Below are positions 24,492-37,988 of a DNA stretch of 41,350 nucleotides, one piece after another. The position numbers and the translations under genes are program-made. The stretch covers positions 1 to 41,350 of the forward strand of contig JAODND010000028.1 in NCBI GenBank assembly GCA_025465465.1, read 5' to 3'. Source of the stretch: Frankiales bacterium (GTDB taxonomy: Bacteria > Actinomycetota > Actinomycetes > Mycobacteriales > SCTD01). The notes beneath the pieces were generated by a model. The model saw only the letters and a list, made by a program, of their open reading frames with translations, had not been told where the DNA came from and searched no databases. Numbering within the stretch: the stretch's first letter is position 1; every line of letters starts with the position of its first letter.

Positions 24492-25547
24492 GTGGGTGTC
24501 GGATGGCGCGGTCTGATCGAGGAGTACCGGGACCGGCTGCCGGTCACCGACGAGACGCCGGTGATCACGCTGCTCGAGGGCGGCACGCCGCTGGTGCCCG
24601 CGCCGCACCTGTCGGAGCTGACCGGGTGCTCGGTGTGGCTCAAGGTCGAGGGTGCCAACCCCACCGGTTCGTTCAAGGACCGCGGCATGACCATGGCGAT
24701 CAGCAAGGCCCTCGAGGAGGGATCGCAGGCCGTCATCTGCGCGTCTACCGGCAACACCTCGGCGTCGGCCGCGGCCTACGCCGCGCGCGCCGGGATGACC
24801 TGCGCCGTCCTCGTACCGCAGGGCAAGATCGCCCTCGGCAAGCTCGCGCAGGCCCTCGTGCACGGTGCTCAGCTGCTGCAGGTCGAGGGCAACTTCGACG
24901 ACTGCCTCGACCTGTGCCGCGACCTGTCGAAGAACTACCCCGTCACCCTCGTCAACTCGGTCAACCCGTTCCGCATCGAGGGGCAGAAGACGGCAGCGTT
25001 CGAGATCGTCGACGTGCTCGGCTCGGCACCCGACGTGCACTGCCTGCCGGTCGGCAACGCCGGCAACATCACGGCGTACTGGAAGGGCTACAACGAGTAC
25101 GGCTCCCGCCCGCGCATGCTCGGCTTCCAGGCCGCCGGCTCCGCTCCCATCGTGAACGGCGCTGCCGTGCGCAACCCGTCGACCATCGCCACCGCCATCC
25201 GCATCGGCAACCCGGCATCCTGGAACGAGGCGCTCGCGGCCCGCGACGAGAGTGGCGGCGACATCCAGGCCGTCACCGACCGGCAGATCCTCAGCGCCTA
25301 CCGGCTGCTGGCGCGCAAGGAGGCCGTCTTCGTCGAGCCCGCGTCGGCGGCCTCGGTCGCCGGGCTGCTGCAGGCAAGGGAATCCGGTCACGTGGCCCGG
25401 GGTGAGCGGGTCGTCTGCACCGTCACCGGCAACGGACTGAAGGACCCCGACTGGGCCATCGCCGGGGCGCCCAAGCCGCTGACCGTCTCGGCCCACGCCG
25501 ACTCCGCCGCGGCGGCGCTCGGCCTCCGCGCAGTCGTCGTCGACTGA
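24492..25547 (+). CDS. thrC: Threonine synthase
   Basis: 351 residues from a GTG two bases after the hom stop, the short actinobacterial form. PLP-binding Lys62 is in [11 protein letters not shown]; the loop [15 protein letters not shown] and the phosphate-binding Gly run [12 protein letters not shown] complete the fold-type II active site. It converts O-phosphohomoserine to threonine. The stop and the next start share one base (TGATG at 25545-25549), so thrB translation is coupled. Confidence 0.97.
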   Translation: MGVGWRGLIEEYRDRLPVTDETPVITLLEGGTPLVPAPHLSELTGCSVWLKVEGANPTGSFKDRGMTMAISKALEEGSQAVICASTGNTSASAAAYAARAGMTCAVLVPQGKIALGKLAQALVHGAQLLQVEGNFDDCLDLCRDLSKNYPVTLVNSVNPFRIEGQKTAAFEIVDVLGSAPDVHCLPVGNAGNITAYWKGYNEYGSRPRMLGFQAAGSAPIVNGAAVRNPSTIATAIRIGNPASWNEALAARDESGGDIQAVTDRQILSAYRLLARKEAVFVEPASAASVAGLLQARESGHVARGERVVCTVTGNGLKDPDWAIAGAPKPLTVSAHADSAAAALGLRAVVVD

Positions 25548-26452
25548 TGCCCAGCTTCCGCGCAGCACCCGTGCGGGTGCGGGTGCCCGCCACCAGTGCC
25601 AACCTCGGCCCCGGGTTCGACACCGCGGGCCTGGCGCTCGCGTTGTACGACGACGTGGTCGTGCGGATCGCAGACAGTGGCCTCGTCGTGGACGTGGCGG
25701 GGGAGGGTGCGGATGACCTGCCCCGCGACAAGCGGCACCTCATCGCGAAGGCCCTGCGCGCCACCTTCGACGCGCTTGGCGGTCAGCCGCGCGGTCTCGA
25801 GATCGTCTGCGCCAACCGCATCCCGCAGTCCCGCGGCCTCGGCTCCTCGTCGGCCGCGATCTGCGCCGCCGTGCTCGCCGCCCGCGCCCTCGTCCTCGGT
25901 GGCGAGGAGACCCTCGACGACGACGCCGCCCTGGACCTCGCCACCCGCCTCGAGGGGCACCCCGACAACGTCGCGGCCTGCCTCCGAGGCGGACTGACCT
26001 TTGCCTGGATGAGCGGGGCGACGGCGCGGGTCGCCCGCGTCGACGTGCATCCCGACGTGGCTCCGGTCGCCTTCATCCCGTCCTCGCGGGCCTCGACCAA
26101 GAAGGTCCGCGGGATGCTCCCCGAGACGGTGCCGCACGCGGACGCGGCCTCCAACTCCGCCCGGACGGCACTGCTCGTCCTCGCGCTCACCCGGACGCCC
26201 GGGCTGCTGCTGGAGGCCACCGAGGACTACCTGCACCAGTCCTACCGCGCCGAGGCCATGCCGCGGTCCGCGGCGCTCGTCAGGCAGTTGCGTGCCGACG
26301 GGGTGGCGGCCGTCGTCTCCGGGGCGGGCCCCACCGTGCTCGCCCTCGCCACCCGCGCGACGGTCGACGCGGTCGCTGCCCGGCACCCCCGCGCCTGGGA
26401 CGTGGTGGCCCTTCCTGTCGACGCCGCCGGCGCGCAGGTGCTCCCGCTCTGA
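25547..26452 (+). CDS. thrB: Homoserine kinase
   Basis: 301 residues. It is a GHMP-family kinase: N-terminal VRVPATSANLGPGFDTAGLA, the ATP-binding loop PQSRGLGSSSAAICAAV (~94-110) and the C-terminal motif AAVVSGAGPTVLAL. It phosphorylates homoserine for threonine synthase. Gene order hom-thrC-thrB is the actinobacterial standard. It ends 347 bases before rho, where the operon is likely to stop. Confidence 0.97.
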   Translation: MPSFRAAPVRVRVPATSANLGPGFDTAGLALALYDDVVVRIADSGLVVDVAGEGADDLPRDKRHLIAKALRATFDALGGQPRGLEIVCANRIPQSRGLGSSSAAICAAVLAARALVLGGEETLDDDAALDLATRLEGHPDNVAACLRGGLTFAWMSGATARVARVDVHPDVAPVAFIPSSRASTKKVRGMLPETVPHADAASNSARTALLVLALTRTPGLLLEATEDYLHQSYRAEAMPRSAALVRQLRADGVAAVVSGAGPTVLALATRATVDAVAARHPRAWDVVALPVDAAGAQVLPL

Positions 26453-26799
26453 CCTGCGGCACGAGGGGCTCCCGGGAACACGCCGGGGACGACGGGTGTT
26501 GCTCGCTGTGTGCGGCGACCACTACGCTGCGCGTGCACCAGTTGTCCCTGAGGGCCTGTGTGCTCCTGCCTGAGCCGCCAGTACAGACGCGCTCCGGCCC
26601 CTTTCACCGCCACAGGGCAATGAACTGGGCTGACACGCACCGAGCACCCTGTCCGCCCTCTGTCCCGACGGTCTCGCCCCAGCGAGGCCGCCACCAGCCC
26701 CTCGGCGCTTCGCGTTCGAGGCCACCGGAAGCTCTCCGGTACCCATGTCCGCTGTCCCCGCGACGCGTGCCAGCGGCTCACACGGAGGAATGAATCTCC
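26453..26799 (+). promoter_or_regulatory. Long leader region of rho
   Basis: 347 bases without a gene. A candidate promoter is TTGCTC (26499-26504) and TACGCT (26523-26528), spacer 18, which would give a leader of about 265 bases. Long rho leaders are sites of Rho autoregulation in several bacteria; C-rich stretches lie at 26561-26680. A canonical ribosome site GGAGGA is at 26784-26789. Confidence 0.5.
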
Positions 26800-28662
<1,863 letters not shown>

Positions 28663-28885
28663 GCTACCGCGGGGCGCACCCTTCCCCGTGCACAGCCAGC
28701 GGTGTCCTGCGAAGGTCGCTGAGCGTGCGAGCGGGCGCAGTTCGTGCACGAGGGAAGGGACCCCTGCGGAACAGAAGGTCTCCAGCGGGCGTTCTGGCAC
28801 ACTGGTAGCAACCGACGGCTCCGGTTCACGTCCTCTGCCCTCCTGGGCGCAGGGCGACCCGGCGGCCACTCACGAAGGACACACC

Positions 28886-29098
28886 ATGAAGCAGGGCATC
28901 CACCCGACCTACGTCGACACCGCGGTGTCGTGCACGTGCGGGAACGAGTTCACCACCAAGAGCACCGTCGGCGGCGGCCAGATCCGCGCCGAGGTGTGCG
29001 CTGCGTGCCACCCGTTCTACACAGGCAAGCAGAAGATCCTCGACACCGGCGGCCGGGTTGCCCGCTTCGAGCAGCGCTTCGGCAAGCGCTCCAAGTAG
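28886..29098 (+). CDS. rpmE: Ribosomal protein bL31, zinc-binding form
   Basis: 70 residues with GAAGGA upstream of the ATG. It has the four zinc-ligand cysteines of the C+ form: C16 and C18 in SCTCGN, C38 and C41 in [14 protein letters not shown]. It bridges the ribosomal subunits. C+ bL31 is often replaced by a zinc-free paralogue under zinc starvation, but no Zur box is visible here. Order rho-rpmE-prfA is the usual actinobacterial one. Confidence 0.97.
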   Translation: MKQGIHPTYVDTAVSCTCGNEFTTKSTVGGGQIRAEVCAACHPFYTGKQKILDTGGRVARFEQRFGKRSK

Positions 29099-29105
29099 CT
29101 GTCTG

Positions 29106-29140
29106 ACGGCGCCCGTTCCCCACCCGGGGGCGGGCGCCGT
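29106..29140. terminator. Hairpin between rpmE and prfA
   Basis: Perfect ten-base stem ACGGCGCCCG / CGGGCGCCGT around a 15-base loop, eight bases after the rpmE stop and 22 before prfA. It has no U-tract, so it may be a partial terminator or an mRNA-end stabiliser separating rpmE from prfA. Confidence 0.65.
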
Positions 29141-29162
29141 TCGCATGTTCAGGAAGGCACCC

Positions 29163-30202
<1,040 letters not shown>

Positions 30203-30206
<4 letters not shown>

Positions 30207-31042
30207 GGAGCGTGATCGCTGCCGCCACCGAGAGGCTGCGTGCCGCAGGGGTCGCCAGCCCGGAGCACGACGCCAGGGCTCTCGCCGCCCACGTCCTCGG
30301 CTGCTCGCTGAAGGAGCTGGCGATGCACGACAGCATCGACGAGGACGTCTACGCCGAGCTGGTGGCCCGTCGCGCGCAGCGCGTCCCCCTCCAGCACCTG
30401 ACGGGGTCGGTCGGGTTCCGATGGATCGAGCTCGAGGTCGGCCCGGGCGTCTTCGTACCCCGCCCCGAGACCGAGAGCGTCGTGCAATGGGCGATCGACC
30501 ACGTCGACGGCGCCGCGCCTGTGATGGTCGATCTCTGCACAGGGAGCGGCACCATCGCCTTCGCGCTGGCCAACGAGGTCCCGGGAGCCGTGGTCCATGC
30601 CGTCGAGCGCGACCCGGTCGCGCTGGAGTGGACGAGGCGCAACGCGGCGAACCGGGTCGCTGCGGGCGACCCGGAAGTGCAGCTGCACCTGGGGTCTGTC
30701 GAGGGCTGCCTGCCCGAGCTGGACGGTCTGGTGGACCTGGTCGCGAGCAACCCGCCGTATGTCGCCGAGGACGAGCGCCACCTCCCCGACCCCGAAGTCA
30801 TCGACCACGACCCGGAGATCGCGCTGTTCGCCGGCATGGACGGGCTCGATGTCATCCGGCTCGTGGAACAGGCCGCGCGCCGGCTGCTCAAGCCGGGCGG
30901 TCTGGTCGTCGTCGAGCACTCCGACCGCCAGGGACGGTCCGCGCCGCAGGTCTTCGAGCAGGCCGGCGGCTGGACCGAGATCGAGGACCACGTCGACCTG
31001 ACGGGTCGCGACCGGTACGTCACGGCAAGATGGAGCTCGTGA
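30203..31042 (+). CDS. prmC: Release-factor glutamine methyltransferase
   Basis: 279 residues. Its N-terminal helical domain (~1-75) binds the release factor; the SAM-binding Rossmann fold has [15 protein letters not shown], and the catalytic [12 protein letters not shown] (NPPY) follows. It N5-methylates the GGQ glutamine of RF1 and RF2 using S-adenosylmethionine. Overlaps with prfA (ATGA) and with the TsaC-type gene (GTGA at 31039) place it in a translation-factor operon. Confidence 0.97.
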
Positions 31043-31680
31043 GCACCACCTACGACGTGCGGACCGCTGCCGCGGAGGGCGTCGCCGCCGCCATGCACGC
31101 GATCCGGCGCGGGCAGCTCGTCGTGTTTCGCACCGACACGGTCTATGGCCTGGCGGCGGACGCCTTCTCGCCGGACGCGGTCGGGCGGCTGCTCGAGGCA
31201 AAGGGCCGCGGACGCGACATGCCCACCCCCGTGCTCGTGCCCAACCTGCGCACCCTCGACGGTCTGCTCGACACGGTGCCGCCGGTCGTTCGGGAGCTGG
31301 CTGAGGCGTTCTGGCCGGGCCCGCTGACGTTGGTCGTTCACCACGCCGCGACGCTCGCCTGGGACCTCGGCGAGACGAAGGGCACGGTCGGGCTGCGGAT
31401 GCCACTCGACCCGGTGGCCCTCGACCTGCTGGAGCAGACCGGGCCGCTGGCCGTGTCGAGTGCCAACCGCAGCGGGCTGCCGCCTGCGACCGACTGCGCT
31501 GAGGCCGCCCGCCAGCTCGGCACGGCCGTCGACGTCTATCTCGACGGCGGCGAGTGCGGCGAGCCGGTGCCTTCCACGATCATCGACCTGACAGGAGAGC
31601 GCCCCACCGTCCTGCGGCTGGGTGCGCTGTCTCTGGAGGAGCTCCGTTCGGTCGTCCCCGACCTGGTGGAGCCGGCCTGA
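31039..31680 (+). CDS. tsaC: Threonylcarbamoyl-AMP synthase
   Basis: 213 residues from the GTG overlapping the prmC stop; an in-frame ATG at 31030 is possible. It is a single YrdC/Sua5 domain with KRGR-type entry (IRRGQLVVFRTDTVYGLAADA), KGRGRDMPTPVLV and SSANRSGLPPAT motifs, and lacks the extra Sua5 C-terminal domain. It makes threonylcarbamoyl-AMP from threonine, bicarbonate and ATP for the t6A37 modification of ANN-decoding tRNAs. The next gene starts in a TGATG overlap. Confidence 0.95.
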   Translation: MSTTYDVRTAAAEGVAAAMHAIRRGQLVVFRTDTVYGLAADAFSPDAVGRLLEAKGRGRDMPTPVLVPNLRTLDGLLDTVPPVVRELAEAFWPGPLTLVVHHAATLAWDLGETKGTVGLRMPLDPVALDLLEQTGPLAVSSANRSGLPPATDCAEAARQLGTAVDVYLDGGECGEPVPSTIIDLTGERPTVLRLGALSLEELRSVVPDLVEPA

Positions 31681-32255
31681 TGTTTCGGGTGCTGGTGGTC
31701 TGCACGGGCAACATCTGCCGGTCGCCGATGGCAGAGCACCTGCTGCGCGAGGGGTTGCGGTCCCGGCTCGGATCCGAGGCCGACACCTTCGTGGTCGTCT
31801 CCGCAGGCACCTTCGGGCTGACCGACAACGCGATGGAGTCGTTCGCGGCCGACACCCTGCGCGACCAGCACGGGATCGACGGGACCGCCTTCCGGGCCAA
31901 GGCGCTCGCCGACTTCATGGTGACCGGCGCGGACCTGGTGCTCACCGCCACCCGTGACCACCGGGCGGCGGCGGTGACCCTGCAGCCGCAGGCGGCGCGC
32001 AAGACCTTCACCATCCGCGAATTCGACCGGCTGCTCTCGGTGGTAGACCCGGCGACCCTGCCGACGGGGGACCGGGAGGCGCGGGCGCACGCGCTCGTGG
32101 CGGCTGCTGCCTCGCAGCGGGGGCTCGTCCGGCCCGACAAGCCCAGCGACGACGACGTCACCGACCCGTACCGCGGCCCGCTGGCCGGATACGTCAGCTG
32201 CGCGGCGCTGTTGCACGGCGCGCTGCAGCGCCCGCTCGACCTGCTCGCCGGCTGA
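31680..32255 (+). CDS. Low-molecular-weight protein tyrosine phosphatase
   Basis: 191 residues, beginning in the TGATG overlap. The CX5R phosphate loop is C8-TGNIC-R14 (VVCTGNICRSPMAEHLL), and the general-acid Asp is in DDDVTDPYRG. A stretch of ~25 residues (about 120-145) is longer than in the common 150-residue forms. In Actinobacteria such phosphatases act on tyrosine-phosphorylated proteins, often with sugar-polymer synthesis; the substrate here is unknown. Its coupling to tsaC and nearness to wecA suggest an envelope link. Confidence 0.9.
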   Translation: MFRVLVVCTGNICRSPMAEHLLREGLRSRLGSEADTFVVVSAGTFGLTDNAMESFAADTLRDQHGIDGTAFRAKALADFMVTGADLVLTATRDHRAAAVTLQPQAARKTFTIREFDRLLSVVDPATLPTGDREARAHALVAAAASQRGLVRPDKPSDDDVTDPYRGPLAGYVSCAALLHGALQRPLDLLAG

Positions 32256-32317
32256 CCGTGAGCACCACGAGCGGTGATCCCCTGCTGATCAACGGCGGGG
32301 GGCGGACGGGCCGGCTG

Positions 32318-32323
32318 TAGGCT
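32318..32323 (+). promoter_or_regulatory. Possible -10 element of glyA
   Basis: TAGGCT, 37 bases before the glyA GTG in the 104-base gap. No good -35 box is at the right distance, so this is weak. Confidence 0.3.
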
Positions 32324-32359
32324 GCGCGGACCGCCCGCCACCAGCTCGAGGAGCTCGCC

Positions 32360-33616
32360 GTGACGTTCTGGGGTCCTTCGTTCGACGACCTTCAGCAGAC
32401 CGACCCTGAGATCGCGGGGGTGGTCCTCGACGAGCTGACCCGCCTGCGCAGCGGTCTCCAGCTCATCGCGAGCGAGAACTTCACCAGCCCGGCGGTGCTG
32501 GCCGCCCTCGGCTCGACGCTGTCCAACAAGTACGCCGAGGGCTACCCGGGCAAGCGCTACTACGGCGGCTGCGAGGTCGTCGATGTCGCGGAGGAGCTCG
32601 GCATCGCCCGCGCGAAGGAGCTGTTCGGCGCCGACCACGCCAACCTCCAGCCGCACTCGGGCGCGAGCGCGAACCTCGCCGTCTACGGCGCCTTCCTCAA
32701 CCCGGGCGACACCGTGCTCGCCATGTCGCTGCCGCACGGCGGCCACCTCACGCACGGCACCAAGGTCAGCTTCAGCGGCAAGTGGTTCAACGCCGTGCAC
32801 TACGGGGTGGCGCAGCACAACGAGGACATCGACTACGACCAGATGCGCGACCTGGCCCGCGAGCACCGGCCGAAGATGATCATCGCCGGTGGCTCCGCGA
32901 TCCCGCGCCTCATCGACTTCAAGGCCTTCCGCGAGGTGGCGGACGAGGTGGGCGCGATCCTCATGGTCGACGCCGCGCACTTCATCGGCCTGGTGGCCGG
33001 CAAGGCGATCCCCAGCCCCGTGCCGTACGCGGACGTCGTCACGTTCACCACCCACAAGGTGCTCCGCGGCCCACGCGGCGGCATGCTCGTCTGCAAGGCG
33101 GAGCACGCGGCCAAGCTCGACAAGGCCGTCTTCCCGATGATGCAGGGCGGACCGCTCATGCACGCCATCGCTGCCAAGGCTGTGGCGCTCAAGGAGGCCG
33201 CCACTCCTGCCTACCAGGACTACGCACGCCAGGTGATCGCCAACTCGATCGCTCTCACCGACGGGCTCGCAGCCGAGGGCATGCGCCCCGTCACAGGCGG
33301 CACGGACACGCACCTGTCGCTGCTCGACCTGCAGGGCATCGACGTCACGGGCCAGCAGGCCGAGGCCCGCTGCGCCGCCGCCGGGATCGTCCTCAACAAG
33401 AACGCCATCCCCTACGACCCGCAGCCGCCCAGCGTCGCAAGCGGCATCCGGGTCGGGACGCCCAGCGTCACCACCCAGGGCATGACCGAGGGCGACATGA
33501 AGGAGATCGCCGGCCTCATCGGCCGCGCGATCAAGGACGACGACGCAAGCGCCGCGGCCGACATCCGCCAGGGTGTCGACGCGCTGGTGAAGGCCCACCC
33601 CGCGTACGCCAGATAG
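32360..33616 (+). CDS. glyA: Serine hydroxymethyltransferase
   Basis: 418 residues from a GTG with GAGGAGC upstream. PLP Lys233 is in TFTTHKVLRGPRGG; other family motifs are LIASENFTSPAVL, NKYAEGYPGKRYYGGCE, LQPHSGASANLAVY and TGGTDTHLSLLDL. It converts serine and tetrahydrofolate to glycine and 5,10-methylene-tetrahydrofolate, the main one-carbon source (also the folate cosubstrate that the CMP-hydroxymethylase-like enzyme would need). It stands as a separate unit between the phosphatase and wecA genes. Confidence 0.98.
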   Translation: MTFWGPSFDDLQQTDPEIAGVVLDELTRLRSGLQLIASENFTSPAVLAALGSTLSNKYAEGYPGKRYYGGCEVVDVAEELGIARAKELFGADHANLQPHSGASANLAVYGAFLNPGDTVLAMSLPHGGHLTHGTKVSFSGKWFNAVHYGVAQHNEDIDYDQMRDLAREHRPKMIIAGGSAIPRLIDFKAFREVADEVGAILMVDAAHFIGLVAGKAIPSPVPYADVVTFTTHKVLRGPRGGMLVCKAEHAAKLDKAVFPMMQGGPLMHAIAAKAVALKEAATPAYQDYARQVIANSIALTDGLAAEGMRPVTGGTDTHLSLLDLQGIDVTGQQAEARCAAAGIVLNKNAIPYDPQPPSVASGIRVGTPSVTTQGMTEGDMKEIAGLIGRAIKDDDASAAADIRQGVDALVKAHPAYAR

Positions 33617-33625
33617 CGTCCCGGC

Positions 33626-34732
33626 ATGCGCGAGTACCTGCTCGTCCTCTGCGTGGCCGCCGGGGTGACCTGGCTGCTGACGCCGGTGGCGAGATGGGTC
33701 GCGTTGCGCATCGGTGCGGTGGCACAGGTCCGCGACCGCGACGTCCACAACGTCCCGACGCCTCGGCTCGGCGGGATCGCGATGTATGCGGGAGTGTGCG
33801 CCGCGTTCCTCGTCGCGCACTCGCTGCCGGCGTTGAGCGCTGTCTTCAAGTACTCCGACGTGCAGGCAGTGGTCGTGGCAGGCGGCGTCATCACGCTGCT
33901 CGGGTTCGTCGACGACCGGTTCGAGCTCGACGCGCTCACCAAGCTCGCCGGCCAGACCGTCGCGATCGGCATCATGATCCTGCTGGGCCTGCAGATGCTC
34001 ACGATCACGCTTCCGGGAGTGGGGGCCGTGCAGCTGGGCTCGGAGGGGGTGCCCCTCACCGTGCTGCTCGCGCTGCTGACCATCAACTCCGTCAACTTCA
34101 TCGACGGCCTCGACGGACTGCTCGCAGGCGTGGGTGCGATCGCGGCGCTGGCGCTGTTCGCGTTCTCCTACAGCCTGTCCAGCGGCAGCGTGACGCACGG
34201 CGTCGGGCAGGAGCGCATCAGCGCCCCGACGCTCATCGCCGCGGTGCTCGCCGGGGCGTGCCTGGGCTTCCTGCCGCACAACTTCAACCCCGCCCGGATC
34301 TTCATGGGAGACAGCGGATCCATGCTCGTCGGGCTGATGCTCAGCGCGTCCGCGACGTCGCTCACCGGCCAGTTCAACTACACCAACCTCGACCCCAAGC
34401 TGGCCTTCCCGGTGCTGCTGCCGCTGCTGCTGCCGCTCGCGGTGCTGCTCGTGCCGCTGGTGGACCTGCTGCTCGCCGTCGTGCGCCGCACCCGCGCCGG
34501 CCGCAGCCCGTTCGCGCCGGACAAGATGCACCTGCACCACCGGCTGCTCGAGATCGGCCACAGCCACACCCGCGCGGTGCTGATCATGTACTTCTGGACG
34601 GCGCTGGTCGCCTTCACGGGCGTGGCGGCGTTCCTCACCGGCCCGTTCATGGTGATGGGCATCGCGGGCAGCCTGGCAGTCGTGGCGCTGATCGTGCTCG
34701 CCATGCCGCGGCTGCGCGAGCGCCCGTCCTGA
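33626..34732 (+). CDS. wecA: Decaprenyl-phosphate GlcNAc-1-phosphate transferase
   Basis: 368 residues with ~11 membrane helices. It belongs to the polyprenyl-phosphate N-acetylhexosamine-1-phosphate transferases (WecA/TagO/MraY-like): DVHNVPTPRLGGIAMY, acid pair in LGFVDDRFELD, catalytic SVNFIDGLDGL, MGDSGS loop and the cytoplasmic HLHHRLLEIGHSH. It moves sugar-1-phosphate from UDP-sugar to the lipid carrier, the first step of wall polymer assembly (rfe in mycobacteria sits at the same place before the atp operon). It starts 9 bases after glyA. Confidence 0.95.
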   Translation: MREYLLVLCVAAGVTWLLTPVARWVALRIGAVAQVRDRDVHNVPTPRLGGIAMYAGVCAAFLVAHSLPALSAVFKYSDVQAVVVAGGVITLLGFVDDRFELDALTKLAGQTVAIGIMILLGLQMLTITLPGVGAVQLGSEGVPLTVLLALLTINSVNFIDGLDGLLAGVGAIAALALFAFSYSLSSGSVTHGVGQERISAPTLIAAVLAGACLGFLPHNFNPARIFMGDSGSMLVGLMLSASATSLTGQFNYTNLDPKLAFPVLLPLLLPLAVLLVPLVDLLLAVVRRTRAGRSPFAPDKMHLHHRLLEIGHSHTRAVLIMYFWTALVAFTGVAAFLTGPFMVMGIAGSLAVVALIVLAMPRLRERPS

Positions 34733-34818
34733 GGTCGGGTCCCTGACACGGATCTGCTAGCGTTGCAGGCGAAGCAACACTCTCTTTTCGCCACCCGACT
34801 CCTCCAGAAAACGGCGTC

Positions 34819-35100
34819 ATGCGCCGGCCGCTATCGTGGTCGGTGCCCGACACTAGGAACCGCTTGCCCGAGCAGATCGGCGACCCTCCGGACTCCGGTG
34901 GGCCGTCGCTGACGCTAGGCGGACTGGTCGGCATTGGCTTCGCCAACGCCGTCTGCGTCGCCGCCGGGCTCGTCCTCGGACACCTGCTCGACGGGTGGCT
35001 CGGTACGGCCCCGGTGATGGTGCTCCTCGGCATCGGTCTCGGGCTTGCTCTGGGTGCGGTGGGGTCCGTGATGGAGATCCGGCGCTACCTGCAAGACTGA
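34819..35100 (+). CDS. AtpZ-like small membrane protein
   Basis: 93 residues as drawn. Two membrane helices (about 30-53 and 58-80) and the pattern GIGFANAVCVAAGLVLGHLLDGWLG, then IGLGLALGAVGSV, resemble AtpZ/AtpI-type proteins found before ATP synthase operons, which aid c-ring assembly or Mg uptake. The start is unsure: ATG 34819 lacks a ribosome site, while a -10-like TATCGT (34832-34837) sits six bases before an in-frame GTG at 34843, which would make an 85-residue leaderless product. Confidence 0.75.
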   Translation: MRRPLSWSVPDTRNRLPEQIGDPPDSGGPSLTLGGLVGIGFANAVCVAAGLVLGHLLDGWLGTAPVMVLLGIGLGLALGAVGSVMEIRRYLQD

Positions 35101-35180
35101 GCCCTACGACGTGCCCGCAACACACCCGCCCCACTTGTCCCCGCGTCGACCCGCATCCACCCGAACGGAGGAAGGCTGCT

Positions 35181-35609
35181 GTGGCCACTGCTTCGAGCGG
35201 TGAGAGCACGACTCACACGGCGACTCCCACAGCTGGCCGTCGCGGCCTCGCCGGCGTCTGGCGCGTCTTCGTGCTGCCGGCCTCGGTCGTGCTCGTGGCC
35301 CTCGCGATCGGTGGCTCGCTGGGGCACTTCCAGATCGGCGCGCTCGTCGCCACCGGCGTGGTCCTGGGGACCGTCAACGGGCTGCTCGTCGAGCAGGCCA
35401 CCGCCAAGATGCAGCCGAGCGAGGACCCCGACCGCAAGGCGGTCGTGAAGAGCTCGCTGGGCCGACTCGGGCTGGTCAGCGCGGTCGCCCTGGTCATCGC
35501 CTTCCTTGCTCGTCCGAACGGCTGGGTGCTGCTCCTCGGCCTTGCCGGCTATCAGATCCTCGCGCTGCTCTCGCAGCTCGGCGCGGCCATGAAGGAGGCT
35601 CGGCTCTAG
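35181..35609 (+). CDS. atpI: ATP synthase protein I-like
   Basis: 142 residues from a GTG with GGAGGAAG upstream. Four membrane helices: VWRVFVLPASVVLVALAIGG, IGALVATGVVLGTVNGLLV, LVSAVALVIAFLA and VLLLGLAGYQILALLS. Length and position before atpB identify the AtpI/Rv1303-like assembly helper. Its stop directly abuts the atpB ATG. Confidence 0.85.
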   Translation: MATASSGESTTHTATPTAGRRGLAGVWRVFVLPASVVLVALAIGGSLGHFQIGALVATGVVLGTVNGLLVEQATAKMQPSEDPDRKAVVKSSLGRLGLVSAVALVIAFLARPNGWVLLLGLAGYQILALLSQLGAAMKEARL

Positions 35610-36642
<1,033 letters not shown>

Positions 36643-36651
36643 GAGCCAGCT

Positions 36652-37173
36652 GTGTCCTCACCACAAGCCTCGGGGAACTTCCTCATCCCGGATGCGACCT
36701 TCCTCGCGGAGATCGTCGCCTTCCTGGTCATCCTGGCGTTCATGTGGCGCTACATCGTGCCGGCGATCCAGGCCAACCTGAGCAAGCGGCAGGAGATCAT
36801 CCGGCAGCAGCTGGAAGACAGCCGGCTCGCCGCGGAACGGCTCCAGGCCGCCGAGGCCGACTACGCCGCGATGATGGCGGAGGCGCGCACCGAGGCGGCG
36901 CGCACCCGGGAGGATGCGTTCCGGCTCCGCAGCGAGACCATCGAGGCCGCCAAGGACGAGGCCAGGCGAGCGGCTGAGGCCGTCACACGGCAGGCCGAGG
37001 AGCGGTTGACGGTCGAGCACCGCCAGGCGCTCTCCCAGCTCCGCCGCGAGGTGGGTGGGCTGGCCGTCGAGCTGGCCAGCCGCATCGTGGGCGAGTCGCT
37101 CGGTGACGAAGCCCTCCAGCAGCGGGTGGTCGACCGCTTCCTCGCAGAGCTCGAAGCGAACCAGGCGACCTGA
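36652..37173 (+). CDS. atpF: ATP synthase F0 subunit b
   Basis: 173 residues from a GTG with AAGAGC upstream. One membrane helix (~14-34, FLAEIVAFLVILAFMWRYIVP) and then a long charged helix that dimerises as the peripheral stalk (EIIRQQLEDSRLAAERLQAAEADY onward). Stop overlaps the atpH start (TGATG). Confidence 0.96.
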   Translation: MSSPQASGNFLIPDATFLAEIVAFLVILAFMWRYIVPAIQANLSKRQEIIRQQLEDSRLAAERLQAAEADYAAMMAEARTEAARTREDAFRLRSETIEAAKDEARRAAEAVTRQAEERLTVEHRQALSQLRREVGGLAVELASRIVGESLGDEALQQRVVDRFLAELEANQAT

Positions 37174-37988
37174 TGCTCGGAGCAAGCCGCACCGCCCTGG
37201 CCGAGGCCAGGACGCGCCTGTCCGGCCTCGGCGCCTCACCGACGGAGCTCGGCACCCTCTCCGAGGAGCTGCTTGCCGTGGTCGAGCTGCTCGGCCGGGA
37301 GCTGCCACTGCGCAGGACGCTGGCCGACACGGCGGTGGACGTCGACGCCAAGACGGCACTGGTGACGGCGCTGTTCGGCGACAAGGTTTCGGCGAGGACG
37401 GCGCAGCTTCTGGTCGAGGTCGTCGGCCTGCGCTGGTCGCGCCCCGGCGACCTGGTCGACGGTCTCGAGGCGCTCGGCGTCACCGCCTCGTTCCTGCAGG
37501 CGGACGGCGACGGCACGCTGGACCGCGTCGAGGACGAGTTGTTCCGGTTCGAGCGCATCGTCGAGAGCGAGGCCGACCTGCGGCTGGCCCTCGACGACCC
37601 CAACCACGACCCGGCCGGCAAGCGCCGACTGCTGTCGACGCTGCTGAGCGACAAGACCACCGAAGCGACCCTGCGGGTGATCGTCGCGGCGGCGGGCGCG
37701 CGCCGACGCTCGTTCGCGGAGGCGCTCACCGAGTTCGCCCGGCTCGCCGCCGACCTGCGCAACCGGCTGAACGCACGCGTCACGGCGGCCGTCCAGCCGT
37801 CCCAGCCTCAGCTCGACCGACTCGCCCAGGAGCTGTCACGGCTCTACGGCCGCCAGGTGGGCCTGCGGGTCGAGGTAGACCCGCAGCTGCTGGGTGGCCT
37901 CGTCGTCCGCGTCGGGGAAGAGGTGATCGACGCGAGCGTCGTCCGCCGCCTCGACGGAGCCCGCCGGCAGCTGGCTGAGCACGTCTGA
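37173..37988 (+). CDS. atpH: ATP synthase F1 subunit delta
   Basis: 271 residues, at the long end for delta subunits, as in Actinobacteria. The OSCP/delta domain shows an N-terminal helical bundle and the C-terminal signature LRVEVDPQLLGGLVVRVGEEVIDASV. It links the peripheral stalk to F1. Confidence 0.95.
   Translation: MLGASRTALAEARTRLSGLGASPTELGTLSEELLAVVELLGRELPLRRTLADTAVDVDAKTALVTALFGDKVSARTAQLLVEVVGLRWSRPGDLVDGLEALGVTASFLQADGDGTLDRVEDELFRFERIVESEADLRLALDDPNHDPAGKRRLLSTLLSDKTTEATLRVIVAAAGARRRSFAEALTEFARLAADLRNRLNARVTAAVQPSQPQLDRLAQELSRLYGRQVGLRVEVDPQLLGGLVVRVGEEVIDASVVRRLDGARRQLAEHV

Noticed and set aside
26533..26793. 86-codon frame in the rho leader
   Set aside because: Pro/Arg-rich with no family and no ribosome site; better explained as untranslated leader.
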